Assembly: GCF_018129965.1 (NCBI RefSeq)
Contig: NZ_JAFCKW010000007.1
Location: 62,001-126,000 of the forward strand
DNA: 64,000 nt
Reading direction: 5' to 3'
Source: Bradyrhizobium diazoefficiens
GTDB lineage: Bacteria > Pseudomonadota > Alphaproteobacteria > Rhizobiales > Xanthobacteraceae
The notes beneath the pieces were generated by a model, which had not been told where the DNA came from, ran no database searches, and worked only from the letters and a program-made list of their open reading frames with translations. Within the stretch, counting starts at the first letter, position 1. Each line of letters begins with the position of its first letter. Both the position numbers and the translations under genes were made by a program. Below, in pieces: positions 17,234 through 26,370 of this stretch.

Positions 17234-18249
17234 ACACGGCCGGCGCTGCCGTCGCGATCGGACCTGCGCTGATTGCCGTTGCGATCGCCGCGCTGATCTC
17301 GGCCGTCATCATCTGGACCAGCCGCCCTTTGCTCCAGCGCTACGCGCTGGCGCGCCCCAATGCGCGGTCCTCGCATCGTGTCCCGACCCCTCAAGGCGCC
17401 GGCATCGCGGTGATTTCAGCGACGCTGCTGGTCGCATCCCTCTGGGCGGCATGGGCCAACGTCGCGATCCCTCCGGCGCTGGTGATGGCGACGATCGTGA
17501 TCGCGCTGGTGGGATTTGCCGACGACATCGTATCGCTGCCGGTGCTGGTGCGGCTCGTGCTGCAGGCAGCCTGCGTCGGCGCGGTGATATTCAACGCGCC
17601 CGAGACTGCGCGCATCGTGCCGGCGCTGCCGCTCGCCCTGGAGCGCGGCCTCATCCTGCTCGCGGGTGTCTGGTTCGTGAACCTCGTCAATTTCATGGAC
17701 GGGCTCGACCTGATGACGGTGGCGGAAGTGGTGCCGGTCACGGCGGCGCTGCTGCTGCTCGGATGGCTTGCAGACTTGTCATGGCCGGCCGTGCTACTCG
17801 CCACTGCACTGTGCGGCGCCATGCTCGGCTTTGTCCCGTTCAACAAGCCGGTGGCAAAAGTGTTCTTGGGCGACGTCGGTAGCCTGCCGATCGGGCTGTT
17901 GCTCGGCTGGTGCCTGCTCGACCTCGCCTGGCACGGACAGCCGGCCGCGGCCCTGCTGCTGCCCGGCTATTACCTTGCCGATGCCACCCTCACGCTGTTT
18001 CGCCGCATCGTCAGGCGCGAGCCGTTCTGGTCGGCGCACCGCTCGCATTTCTACCAGCGCGCCACCGACAACGGCTTCACAGTCCTGCGCGTGATCGGCG
18101 AGGTGTTCGTGCTCAATTTGTTGCTGGCGGTACTCGCCCTCGTCACCGTCCGCGCCGGCTCGCTGGCGAGCGCGATCGTCGCGACGCTCGCCGGCGCGAT
18201 CGCGATTGCGTTTGTGCTGCGACGATTCTCGTGTCCTCAGGCGTCCTGA
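17230..18249 (+). CDS. Initiating glycan phosphotransferase (WecA/WbpL-like, family 4)
   Basis: A polytopic protein of 339 aa of the MraY/WecA superfamily. Family motifs are present: FADDI (97-101), NFMDGLD (154-160), FLGDVGS (212-218) and the cytosolic HRSHFYQR (270-277). It should transfer a HexNAc-1-phosphate from a UDP sugar to undecaprenyl phosphate and so start an O-antigen repeat. Its length and His motif favour the WbpL type, which prefers 6-deoxy-HexNAc. Start: the GTG at 17230 overlaps the upstream TGA; no closer ATG exists. Its 3' end overlaps the convergent epimerase gene by 13 bp. Confidence 0.88.
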   Translation: MNTAGAAVAIGPALIAVAIAALISAVIIWTSRPLLQRYALARPNARSSHRVPTPQGAGIAVISATLLVASLWAAWANVAIPPALVMATIVIALVGFADDIVSLPVLVRLVLQAACVGAVIFNAPETARIVPALPLALERGLILLAGVWFVNLVNFMDGLDLMTVAEVVPVTAALLLLGWLADLSWPAVLLATALCGAMLGFVPFNKPVAKVFLGDVGSLPIGLLLGWCLLDLAWHGQPAAALLLPGYYLADATLTLFRRIVRREPFWSAHRSHFYQRATDNGFTVLRVIGEVFVLNLLLAVLALVTVRAGSLASAIVATLAGAIAIAFVLRRFSCPQAS

Positions 18250-19184
18250 ACCGACAGCGCGAGACGCAGTCCCTCGTCGAGAGTGACCTGCGGCTGCCAT
18301 CCGGTTGCAATCGCCTTGGAGAGATTGAGCTCCAGGGAGCCGATCAGGCTGTCATGGGTGTCCCGCCGCCCCATCAGGTTCAGCAGCGCACCGAGCAGGT
18401 CCGGTGGCATGGCGAACAATCGCGGGCTCTTGCCGGATGCCCTGGCCAGCCGCTCGACGAACTCAGGCGTCGAGACCTGCTCCCTGTCGGCCACAAGGAA
18501 GATCTCGAAATTGCTCGCAGGGTCGGGATGCGCCAGCCGGTGCGCGATGAACGAAGAGAGGTTCTGCACGGCGAGGAAGGCGCGCTGATTGCGGATCGCG
18601 CCAAAGGGTAATGGCAGTCCGAGGCTCAGCGCGCGCGCCAGCAGCGCAAAATTGCCCTTGGCGCCCGCGCCATAGACCAGCGGCGGCCGGATCACCGAGA
18701 TCTTCATGTCGCCGGCGCGCGCCAGCGTCTTCAGTCCCGCCTCTGCCGCAGCCTTGGACATGCCGTAGAGGCCGCGCGGCGTCAGAACGTCGTCCTCGCT
18801 GAACGCCGGACGGCCTTCATTGCTGCGGCCGTGCACGAGGACGGTGCTGACGAAGATGAACTGACGCACACTGGCCGCCACCGCGGACCGCGCCAGATGC
18901 AGCGTGCCGGCGATGTTGACGTTGCGGTAGAGCTGGACCGCGTGCTCCTCTTGCTTGTGATGCACGCGCGCGGCGAGATGGACGACCGCCTCGACGCCAT
19001 CGAGCGCGGCGGTCCAATCCGTCTCCGAACCGATCGTCTTGATCACAACCTCGTCGTCGAGGCCTTCCGGACTGCGAACCGCCCGGCGGACCGACCAGCC
19101 CTCGCGCGCCAGCGCGGGCGCAACGTGACGGCCGACGAACCCGCTCGCTCCCGTCACCAGCACGACCGGTTTGCGCTCGCTCAT
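18237..19184 (-). CDS. NAD-dependent epimerase/reductase (WbpV-like candidate 4-reductase)
   Basis: An extended short-chain dehydrogenase of 315 aa with VLVTGASGFVGRHVAPAL at the N-terminus and the YGMSK catalytic pair. Closest in character to the reductases WbpV and WreQ, which reduce UDP-4-keto-6-deoxy-GlcNAc to UDP-QuiNAc or UDP-FucNAc. That assignment is strengthened by its neighbours: a glycosyltransferase (4-bp ATGA overlap) and a 4,6-dehydratase upstream, and the initiating transferase on the other strand. A general UDP-glucose 4-epimerase role cannot be excluded from sequence alone. Start 19184 is fixed by the overlap with the upstream stop. Confidence 0.85.
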   Translation of the reverse strand: MSERKPVVLVTGASGFVGRHVAPALAREGWSVRRAVRSPEGLDDEVVIKTIGSETDWTAALDGVEAVVHLAARVHHKQEEHAVQLYRNVNIAGTLHLARSAVAASVRQFIFVSTVLVHGRSNEGRPAFSEDDVLTPRGLYGMSKAAAEAGLKTLARAGDMKISVIRPPLVYGAGAKGNFALLARALSLGLPLPFGAIRNQRAFLAVQNLSSFIAHRLAHPDPASNFEIFLVADREQVSTPEFVERLARASGKSPRLFAMPPDLLGALLNLMGRRDTHDSLIGSLELNLSKAIATGWQPQVTLDEGLRLALSVQDA

Positions 19185-20413
19185 GGTCGCTCCGAAAGGT
19201 CCGGGTTGCACAACAATTCGTCGATCAGGCCGGCATAGGCCTCCATCGCAACGGCCCGGTCATATCGCGCTGCGGCCTTCACCGCGCGTGTTGCGATCGC
19301 AGCGGCGTCGGAACGGGCTGCCGCACGGATTGCGTCGGCGAGCTGATCGGCACGGCCCGGCGTCACGACCCAGCCCAGCCCGTTCTCGACCACCGTCAAG
19401 GCTGCCTCGGCCTCGGGCTCGGAAACCAGCAGCACGGGGCGGCCGACCGCCAGCAGATTATAGAACCGGCTCGGCACCGACACCCCCGCCACGTCCTTCC
19501 GGTAGGGAATGATCCAGAAATTGGCCGACGCCAGGAATGCCTCGAGCTCGGCATCCGCGACGCGCGCCACGAAGGAGACATTGGGGAGGTTCTTTTCGGC
19601 CTGCAACTGTTTCAACCGCTCGAAGCCGATGCCCCAGCCTGACAGCAGGAAGTGGATGTCGTTCTCGTCCCTGAGGAGCTGCGCCGCCTCGAACACGATC
19701 TCCGGATCATGGGTGAAGCCGAGATTGCCCGACAGGCCGACGACGAAACGCGCGGGGATGTCCTTGCGGAACGGATTGTCCGGAGACAGCGGACGCGCAC
19801 CGGGTGTGAGCGTCGCCCAGTTCGGAATGAAGCGGATCTTGTTGCGTGTCATGCCCGCATAGCTCAGCAGCGGCCCCTCCGCATCGCGGCCGATGGTGAC
19901 GACGGCGTTGAGCGCGCGGAACATCCGGTCGTTGGCGGCTCGCATCGTTCTCGTCACGATCGACCCCTGCTTCAGGAGACCCGCCATCACCAGCACGTCG
20001 GGGAACAGGTCGTGCAGGATCAGCGCCGAGCGCGCGCCCTTGAGTTTTGCCGCCCAGGCAACGGCATAAGGCAGCATGAAGGGCGCGGTGACGGTGAGCA
20101 CGACATCCCCCGCCTTCAGCTGCCGGATCAACGCGACGAACGTGCGCGCCGCAAACAGCAGCTCGGCGGCGCCGCGCCGCACCAGCGCCGCCTTGCCCGC
20201 CATCCGGTTCCTGATCGCAATGACGCGCGGCTTGCCGGGACCGCTCTGCGCGGCCGGGAGCGCACCCGGCCAGCCCGACAGCACGACGACCTCGTGCTGC
20301 TCGGAAAGACGACAGGCGATATCGGCCATGATTGTGGCGGTCGTGCTCGTATCCGGCGGATAATGCTGGCTTGCAACGACGATCTTGCCAGCGATCTTGT
20401 CCTGGGACTGCAT
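19181..20413 (-). CDS. Glycosyltransferase family 4 (WcaI-like)
   Basis: A cytosolic GT-B glycosyltransferase of 410 aa. The N-terminal ASQHYPPDTSTTATIMADIA is typical of WcaI/FnlC-like enzymes. The donor half carries VGLSGNLGFTHDPEIVFEAA, and the expected acidic segment before SVPSRFYNLLAVGRPVL is replaced by the softer pattern common in this subgroup. It probably adds the second sugar to the lipid-linked repeat. Start: ATG at 20413 lies 2 bp after the dehydratase stop. The gene is in a tight unit with the dehydratase upstream and the reductase downstream. Confidence 0.87.
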   Translation of the reverse strand: MQSQDKIAGKIVVASQHYPPDTSTTATIMADIACRLSEQHEVVVLSGWPGALPAAQSGPGKPRVIAIRNRMAGKAALVRRGAAELLFAARTFVALIRQLKAGDVVLTVTAPFMLPYAVAWAAKLKGARSALILHDLFPDVLVMAGLLKQGSIVTRTMRAANDRMFRALNAVVTIGRDAEGPLLSYAGMTRNKIRFIPNWATLTPGARPLSPDNPFRKDIPARFVVGLSGNLGFTHDPEIVFEAAQLLRDENDIHFLLSGWGIGFERLKQLQAEKNLPNVSFVARVADAELEAFLASANFWIIPYRKDVAGVSVPSRFYNLLAVGRPVLLVSEPEAEAALTVVENGLGWVVTPGRADQLADAIRAAARSDAAAIATRAVKAAARYDRAVAMEAYAGLIDELLCNPDLSERP

Positions 20414-20415
20414 GG

Positions 20416-22329
20416 TCAGGCCGCGGTCGACCCGAATTCCGGAACGGCATCCTTCAGGATCGTCCTGATCGTGGCCCGGTCGTCGCGCGCAATCGCCTGC
20501 TCCAGCGCGGCGATCCACTTGCGCAGCGTCTGCATCGGCGGCTCGTTCGGCTGCGCCGCCATGATCCCGGCGACGCCGATCTCGCGCGTCGGCTCCTCGG
20601 ACGCGAACAGCATCTCGTGCAGGCGCTCGCCCGGCCGCATGCCGGTGAACACGATCTCGATGTCGTAACCGGGCTGCAGGCCGGAGAGGCGAATCATGCG
20701 TTCGGCAAGATCGACGATCTTGACCGGCTGGCCCATGTTGAGCACATAAACCGAGACGTCCGGACGCTGCGTGCCGAGCGCGTGCGTCGCCGCGGTGATA
20801 ACGAGATCGCAGGCCTCACGGATCGTCATGAAGTAACGGACCATGTCGGGGTGCGTCACCGTCACGGGGCCGCCGGCCTCGATCTGGGCCTTGAACTTCG
20901 GCACCACCGAGCCGTTCGATGCCAGCACGTTGCCGAAGCGCACGGAGATCAGCCGCATCGGCGGCCTCGCGCCGCCGCTGCCTGTTGCGAGGTCGTGATC
21001 GAGCGCCTGGCAGTACATCTCGGCGAAGCGTTTGGTGAGGCCGAGCATCGATACCGGCTCGATCGCCTTGTCTGTCGAGATCATCACCATGGCTTCGGCG
21101 CCGGCACTGTGCGCCGCATCGGCCACGTTGATCGAGCCGAAGATGTTGGTTTTGACGCCCTCGCTCCAGTCGCGCTCGAGGATCGGCACGTGCTTGAGGG
21201 CTGCGGCATGGAATACGATGTCCGGCTTGAACTCGGTCATCAGGCGCATGATGCGCTCGCGGTCGCGGATGTCGGCGATCCGCCCCTCGATCGTCGCTGC
21301 CGCACCATGACCTGCGAGCGCTTCCGTGACGGCATAGAGCGCGGGCTCGGAGTTCTCCACGATCAGGAGGCGCGCGGCGCCGAAGGCGACGACGCGCTCG
21401 CAGATCTCGGAGCCGATCGAGCCGCCACCGCCGGTGACGATCACTGCCTTGCCCCTGATCAGTGCTTCGAGGCGCGCATAGTCGATCTTCTCGCTCGGGC
21501 GCAGCAGCAGGTCCTCGACCGCGACGGCCGTGAGACGCGGATTATCGCCGCTCTCGAGCGAGGGCATGCGGTTGACGATCACCCCGAGCTTGCGCGCCCG
21601 CATCAGGATCGATTCCGGACGCGCGTCGGGCTCGAACGCCGACGGCGTCATGATGATGCGCGCGATCGGCTTGCTGCGCTTGGCGAAGTCGGCGATGACG
21701 TCCTCGATGTCGTCGATGTCGCCAAGCACCGGCACGTTTCGGATGAATTGGCCGCGATCCGAGTTCGACGGCGACAGCACGCCCACCGGCCAGATGCGCT
21801 TGATCGCCCCGCTCTCGATGCCGCGGAGCAGCACCTCGGCATCCGCGGCGCGGCCGATCAGAAGCGTCGGTGCGGCGTCCTCCGTGCGGGCATGATGCCG
21901 CACCCGCGTATAGCGGAAGTAACGGTAGGCCATACGCAACGCGCTGAGAAAGGCGATCTCGAGGAACCAGTAGAGGACGATCGTCACCTTGCCGAGGAAG
22001 AAGGCGCCGCGAACGTTGGGGGCGACGAAGATGTAGTCGAGCACGAGCAGCGCGACCGTCAGCGCGGTCGCGACGCGGATGATGTTCATCGCGTCCGGCA
22101 GCGAGATGAAGCGCCACTTGGTCGTGGTCAGGTTGAAGAAGAAAAACACGACCACGCTGAACGCGAGGAAGTAAGGCAGGATCTGGAACAGCAGTGGCAA
22201 GCGGTCATAGAAGCCCTCGCCGCCCTCGAACCGCAGGTAGAAGGCGGCAAACAGCGCCGCCGTGGTCGCCAGCAGGTCGTGGAGCGCGATCAGGAAGTTG
22301 CGCAGGGTGAGATGCGAAAGACGCGTCAT
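20416..22329 (-). CDS. Membrane-bound nucleoside-diphosphate-sugar 4,6-dehydratase (CapD/WbpM-like)
   Basis: A protein of 637 aa with four N-terminal membrane helices (about residues 8-130), a CoA-binding-like middle and a Rossmann catalytic domain starting at VIVTGGGGSIGSE near residue 300. This is the long WbpM form that converts UDP-GlcNAc to UDP-4-keto-6-deoxy-GlcNAc. ISTDKA is present. The catalytic segment reads SMLGLTKR: by eye the position usually Met (or Tyr) appears as Leu, with Met one residue earlier. Start: ATG at 22329 (MTRLSH); a further ATG at 22383 is possible. It leads the dehydratase-glycosyltransferase-reductase unit. Confidence 0.9.
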   Translation of the reverse strand: MTRLSHLTLRNFLIALHDLLATTAALFAAFYLRFEGGEGFYDRLPLLFQILPYFLAFSVVVFFFFNLTTTKWRFISLPDAMNIIRVATALTVALLVLDYIFVAPNVRGAFFLGKVTIVLYWFLEIAFLSALRMAYRYFRYTRVRHHARTEDAAPTLLIGRAADAEVLLRGIESGAIKRIWPVGVLSPSNSDRGQFIRNVPVLGDIDDIEDVIADFAKRSKPIARIIMTPSAFEPDARPESILMRARKLGVIVNRMPSLESGDNPRLTAVAVEDLLLRPSEKIDYARLEALIRGKAVIVTGGGGSIGSEICERVVAFGAARLLIVENSEPALYAVTEALAGHGAAATIEGRIADIRDRERIMRLMTEFKPDIVFHAAALKHVPILERDWSEGVKTNIFGSINVADAAHSAGAEAMVMISTDKAIEPVSMLGLTKRFAEMYCQALDHDLATGSGGARPPMRLISVRFGNVLASNGSVVPKFKAQIEAGGPVTVTHPDMVRYFMTIREACDLVITAATHALGTQRPDVSVYVLNMGQPVKIVDLAERMIRLSGLQPGYDIEIVFTGMRPGERLHEMLFASEEPTREIGVAGIMAAQPNEPPMQTLRKWIAALEQAIARDDRATIRTILKDAVPEFGSTAA

Positions 22330-22454
22330 CCGCCGACCGATGAATATCCAATGAGGTGCTAGCTGACCGCGCTGATAGCCCATCTCGGCCAGAACTGCCA
22401 GCACCAGACTTGCCGGCACAGCACGCCGGCATGGGAGTGGCCGGCCGCGACCGC

Positions 22455-23738
22455 TCAGGAACCCGATTCGGGCTTCACGGGCGCCTTTTGTGTCCGGAGC
22501 ACCATGCCGCCGGCGACGCCGACGCCGATGACGTACATCCAGCCCTCGTGGAAATCGAACAGGTGGGAGTTGAACAGCGACGTGAAGACGTTCTGGACCA
22601 CGACAAGCAGGCCGATCCACCTGGCGAAGCCGTCGCCGCGAAACAGCAGCAAGTGACAGATCCAGATGGCGTAGAGAACAACGATTCCGATGACACCCCA
22701 CTGCACGGCGACGTTAAGAGTCTGGTTATGCGGGTTCGGAAAGACCCTGACGCCCTGCACCCATGAGGGTTCTTTCGCGGCTCGCTCGAACAGTCCCTGC
22801 GAGGAGCCGGTCCCGTGGCCCGCAAGCGGCGCAGCCACGAAGAACTGGATGGAGTGCCGCCAATATTCGAGGCGCTCGCCCATGGAGGTCGGGACGCCTT
22901 CCTGCATATAGAGCCGATAGTCACGCGAGAACGTGTCGGCGGTCTTGCGCAATTGCGGCGAGGCCTGCCAGGCGATGGCGGCGCCGGCGATCAGGACCGC
23001 GAAGATGATGGCGATGCTGCGCCACCTCAAATGAAGCAGCGCGAACACGGCGAGCATGATGGGAACGGTCACGAGCGCGGTGCGCGAGACCACCACGAAC
23101 GCCATGTTGACCAGGAAGCTCAGCGCCAGCGCCGTCAGCAAGCCGGCCAGCCAGTAGCGCTTCTCGCGCAGCAGCATCAAGACGGGATAGGCGAGCGCGA
23201 CCGCACACAGGGTGAATTCCTGGCTCTGGTCGATGTAGTTCTTGACGAAGACTCCGCGCTCGAGCGGATCATAGGGTCGCAGCGACAGGCCGGGATAGAA
23301 GGCGACCAGCCACGACATCACCGACAGCAATGCGCACGACACCAGGAACGCGATGAACATCCAGTTGCCACGCGGCGAGCGCTCGAAATGGTAGAGCAGA
23401 GCGGGAAGCACCAGCAGCTTGACGGTTGGACCGACGGCATAGAGGCGAGCCCCCCAGGCCGCGTCCGACCACAGCGTTCCCAGCAGCGCCAGCAGGAACA
23501 GCGCGATCGGCGCCGCGCAGATCGGGCGCTTCAGCGATTGCAGGAATGCCTTGACGTCGAGGAACGGCACCATGCAGAGCAGGAACGCGGCATTGAAGAT
23601 CGCCACGAGCGAGGTCGACCAGGGCAGCGACGCCACGGTGAGGATCGCGAACAGATCGACCGTCTCGCTCCAGGCCGCCGGGCTGCGCAGGCGCCGCCAC
23701 AGCGTCCGGGCGGTGGTCTCGCTGGCGAGCGCCGTCAC
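22455..23738 (-). CDS. O-antigen ligase family protein
   Basis: A polytopic membrane protein of 427 aa with about 12 helices. The large periplasmic loop includes [13 protein letters not shown] and [19 protein letters not shown]; the PHN segment carries the conserved His of the Wzy_C/WaaL family (PF04932). It should transfer O-antigen from undecaprenyl diphosphate to lipid A-core in the periplasm; a Wzy polymerase cannot be excluded. Start: GTG at 23738 overlaps the hldE TGA by 4 bp and no ATG fits before the first helix. It is coupled to the heptose genes, which suggests core assembly and ligation are expressed together. Confidence 0.85.
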   Translation of the reverse strand: MTALASETTARTLWRRLRSPAAWSETVDLFAILTVASLPWSTSLVAIFNAAFLLCMVPFLDVKAFLQSLKRPICAAPIALFLLALLGTLWSDAAWGARLYAVGPTVKLLVLPALLYHFERSPRGNWMFIAFLVSCALLSVMSWLVAFYPGLSLRPYDPLERGVFVKNYIDQSQEFTLCAVALAYPVLMLLREKRYWLAGLLTALALSFLVNMAFVVVSRTALVTVPIMLAVFALLHLRWRSIAIIFAVLIAGAAIAWQASPQLRKTADTFSRDYRLYMQEGVPTSMGERLEYWRHSIQFFVAAPLAGHGTGSSQGLFERAAKEPSWVQGVRVFPNPHNQTLNVAVQWGVIGIVVLYAIWICHLLLFRGDGFARWIGLLVVVQNVFTSLFNSHLFDFHEGWMYVIGVGVAGGMVLRTQKAPVKPESGS

Positions 23739-25219
23739 TTGCCGCCGCTCCGCGCGCGATGGACCAGCGCGGTGGTGCTGAAGCCCTGCAGGATGTCGAC
23801 GATCACGACCTTGCCGCCGGCGGCCTCGACAATTTCGTGGCCGACCACCTGCTCGCGGGTGTAGTCGCCCCCCTTTACCAGCGCGCTCGGCTTGATCCGC
23901 GTGATCAGGTCGATGGGCGTGTCCTCCTCGAAAATGACGACGAGGTCGACCGCTTCCAGCGCCGCCAGCACTTCCGCGCGCGCGCGTTCGTCCTGCACCG
24001 GACGCTCCGGCCCCTTCAGCCGCCGCACCGAGGCATCGCTGTTGAGCCCGACGATCAGGCGATCGCAGGCGGAGCGCGCCGCGGTCAGCACCTTGACGTG
24101 GCCGGGATGCAGGATGTCGAAGCAACCATTGGTAAAGCCGACGCGCTGGCCTTGCCGCGTCCATTCGGCGAGTTGCGCGTCGAGCGCCCCTGGCTCCAGC
24201 ACGATCTTCTCCTCGGCCGCCAGATAGGCATGCGGCAGGATCTTTCGCCGCAACTCGGCGGCGCTCACGGTGGCGGTGCCCTGCTTGCCGACCGCGACGG
24301 CGGCCGCGGCACTCGCCATGCGGAGGGCGGTATCCCAATCCGCGCCCGCAGCGAGCGAGACCGCGAGCGCGGCCGCGACGGTGTCACCGGCCCCCGAAAC
24401 GTCACGCACTTTCACGGGGACCGCCGGAACATGAACGGCATCGCCGCTGCGCGGCACCAGCGTCATGCCCTGCTCGCCCTGCGTGACCAGGATCGCCTCG
24501 CAATCGGCGAGCCGCATCACGTCCTCGCCGGCATCGACGATGCTCTGCACGGTATCGGCGCGGCTGCGCGTGGCTTCCGAGAATTCCTTGCGGTTCGGCG
24601 TGAGCAGCGTGGCGCCGCGATAGATCGCCCAGTTCAGGCTCTTGGGATCGACGATCACCGGCTTGCCGGATGTTCGCGCCGCATCGATCGTATGCCGGAT
24701 CACCCGCGCCGTGAGCACTCCCTTGGCGTAGTCGGACAGCAGGACGATATCGGCGCGCGCGATCTGCGGCAGGATGGCCTCGATCAGCTCGGTCTCGATC
24801 TCGTCAGAGGCAGGCGCCGCCTGCTCCCAATCCGCGCGCAGCATGTGCGTGGAGAAGTGCTCGGACACGAAACGGACCTTGCGCGTGGTCGGTCGCGACG
24901 GATCGCAAACCAGAGCGCTTTCGATGCCGTCCTGCGCACCGAGGGCGTCCCTCAGTCGCGCACCGGTATCATCCTGGCCGACGAGGCCGACGAAGATGCA
25001 GCGCGCGCCGAGCGAAGCGATATTGCGCGCGACATTGCCGGCCCCGCCGATATGAATCTCGCTGCGCTGGGCAGCGATGACGGGCGTCGGGGCCTCCGGC
25101 GATATGCGCGACACCTCTCCATAGACGAACTCATCCAGCATGATGTCGCCGATGCAGAGCACGGTGCGCCCCGAGATGGCTTTCGCAAGAGCGTCGAAAT
25201 CGAGAATGGGCGTCGGCAT
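23735..25219 (-). CDS. hldE: Bifunctional heptose 7-phosphate kinase / heptose 1-phosphate adenylyltransferase
   Basis: A protein of 494 aa with both domains of HldE. Residues 1 to about 320 are a ribokinase-type kinase ([14 protein letters not shown] near residue 60; [11 protein letters not shown] near 273 with the catalytic Asp). From about 345 to the end is a nucleotidyltransferase ([16 protein letters not shown] near 365 with the H-x-G-H motif; [16 protein letters not shown]). It phosphorylates heptose 7-phosphate and later adenylylates heptose 1-phosphate in the ADP-heptose pathway. It lies 12 bp downstream of hldD. No GmhA or GmhB gene is in the window. Confidence 0.95.
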   Translation of the reverse strand: MPTPILDFDALAKAISGRTVLCIGDIMLDEFVYGEVSRISPEAPTPVIAAQRSEIHIGGAGNVARNIASLGARCIFVGLVGQDDTGARLRDALGAQDGIESALVCDPSRPTTRKVRFVSEHFSTHMLRADWEQAAPASDEIETELIEAILPQIARADIVLLSDYAKGVLTARVIRHTIDAARTSGKPVIVDPKSLNWAIYRGATLLTPNRKEFSEATRSRADTVQSIVDAGEDVMRLADCEAILVTQGEQGMTLVPRSGDAVHVPAVPVKVRDVSGAGDTVAAALAVSLAAGADWDTALRMASAAAAVAVGKQGTATVSAAELRRKILPHAYLAAEEKIVLEPGALDAQLAEWTRQGQRVGFTNGCFDILHPGHVKVLTAARSACDRLIVGLNSDASVRRLKGPERPVQDERARAEVLAALEAVDLVVIFEEDTPIDLITRIKPSALVKGGDYTREQVVGHEIVEAAGGKVVIVDILQGFSTTALVHRARSGGK

Positions 25220-25231
25220 GATTCTGGAGCC

Positions 25232-26212
25232 TCAGCGGAAGCGGTCGGGCCGGTCGAGATAATCCCCGACATAGGCCTTCACCGCGTCCTCGAGCGTCGT
25301 GAAGCCGCCATTATAGCCGGCGCGGTGGAGCCGATCGACCTTGCTCTGGGTGTAGTATTGATAGCTGCCGCGGATCTGCTCGGGCATGTCGATGTATTCG
25401 ATGTTGGGCCTGGTGCCGAGCGCGGCATAGGCCGCCAGCATCAGATCCCTGAAGCTGCGCGCCTTGCCGGTGCCGACATTGAACAGACCCGACACCGCGG
25501 GCGTGGCCAGCAACCACATCATCACGCGCACGACGTCGTCGACATAGATGAAATCGCGGCGCTGATCGCCGTCGGCGATGCCCTCGCGATGCGACTTGAA
25601 CAATTGCACCACACGGCCCGCCTTGACGTCGTCGAAGCGGCGCGCGAGCACGCTCATCATCGTGCCCTTGTGGTACTCGTTGGGGCCGAACACGTTGAAG
25701 AACTTCAGGCCCGCCCATTGCGGCGGCAGCGGGTCACCATTCGCGGCGCGCCCGGCGACCGCGAGATCGAACAGATGCTTGCTCCAGCCGTAGAGATTCA
25801 TCGGCCGGAGCTGCTTCAGGGCCGGCAGCGAGGCGTCGTCGTCAAAGCCGGCCTCGCCATCACCATAGGTCGCCGCCGACGAGGCGTAGATTAGCGGCAC
25901 GGCATTGGCCGTGCACCAGTCCAGCAGGCGCATGGAGAAGCGGAAATTGGTCTCGATCACGAGATCGCCGTCGGTCGCGGTGGTCTCGGAAATCGCCCCG
26001 AGATGGATCACGGCATCGAGCTTGCGGCCCTTCAGCCAATCGATGAGCTCGGCCGGTGGCACGATATCCACAAGCTGCCGCTTGGCGAGATTGCGCCACT
26101 TGCCCTCGGTGCCGAGCAGGTCGCAGACCACGACGTCGCTCCGGCCGGCCTCGTTCAGCGCGGCGACGACATTCGATCCGATAAAACCGGCCCCGCCGGT
26201 CACCAGCAACAT
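25232..26212 (-). CDS. hldD: ADP-L-glycero-D-manno-heptose 6-epimerase
   Basis: An NADP-dependent short-chain epimerase of 326 aa, the usual HldD length. LLVTGGAGFIGSNVV is the nucleotide site; YASSAATYGDGEAGFDDD and NLYGWSKHLFD carry the Ser and Tyr-x-x-x-Lys residues and match HldD closely, as does FFNVFGPNEYHKG. It forms ADP-L-glycero-D-manno-heptose for the LPS inner core. It is the first gene of the unit hldD-hldE-ligase; the divergent heptosyltransferase starts 158 bp away and the gap should hold both promoters. Confidence 0.95.
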   Translation of the reverse strand: MLLVTGGAGFIGSNVVAALNEAGRSDVVVCDLLGTEGKWRNLAKRQLVDIVPPAELIDWLKGRKLDAVIHLGAISETTATDGDLVIETNFRFSMRLLDWCTANAVPLIYASSAATYGDGEAGFDDDASLPALKQLRPMNLYGWSKHLFDLAVAGRAANGDPLPPQWAGLKFFNVFGPNEYHKGTMMSVLARRFDDVKAGRVVQLFKSHREGIADGDQRRDFIYVDDVVRVMMWLLATPAVSGLFNVGTGKARSFRDLMLAAYAALGTRPNIEYIDMPEQIRGSYQYYTQSKVDRLHRAGYNGGFTTLEDAVKAYVGDYLDRPDRFR

Positions 26213-26370
26213 TCCAACGTCCTTGCCCGAGTTTTGCGATCCGGTCCTGCCCTAGCGCATGATCCGGCAAAGTGTAAGCGGTTTTGGGGTCGGGCGACGG
26301 GTAGCTTTACCTGCCGGCCCGGAGCAGCTAACCGAACCGGCACATCCCAGCAGACCCGGCGCATCAATTA

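Noticed and set aside
20332..22362. A 676-codon plus-strand frame opposite the 4,6-dehydratase gene
   Set aside because: Antisense shadow of a recognised gene; no domain is visible in the translation.
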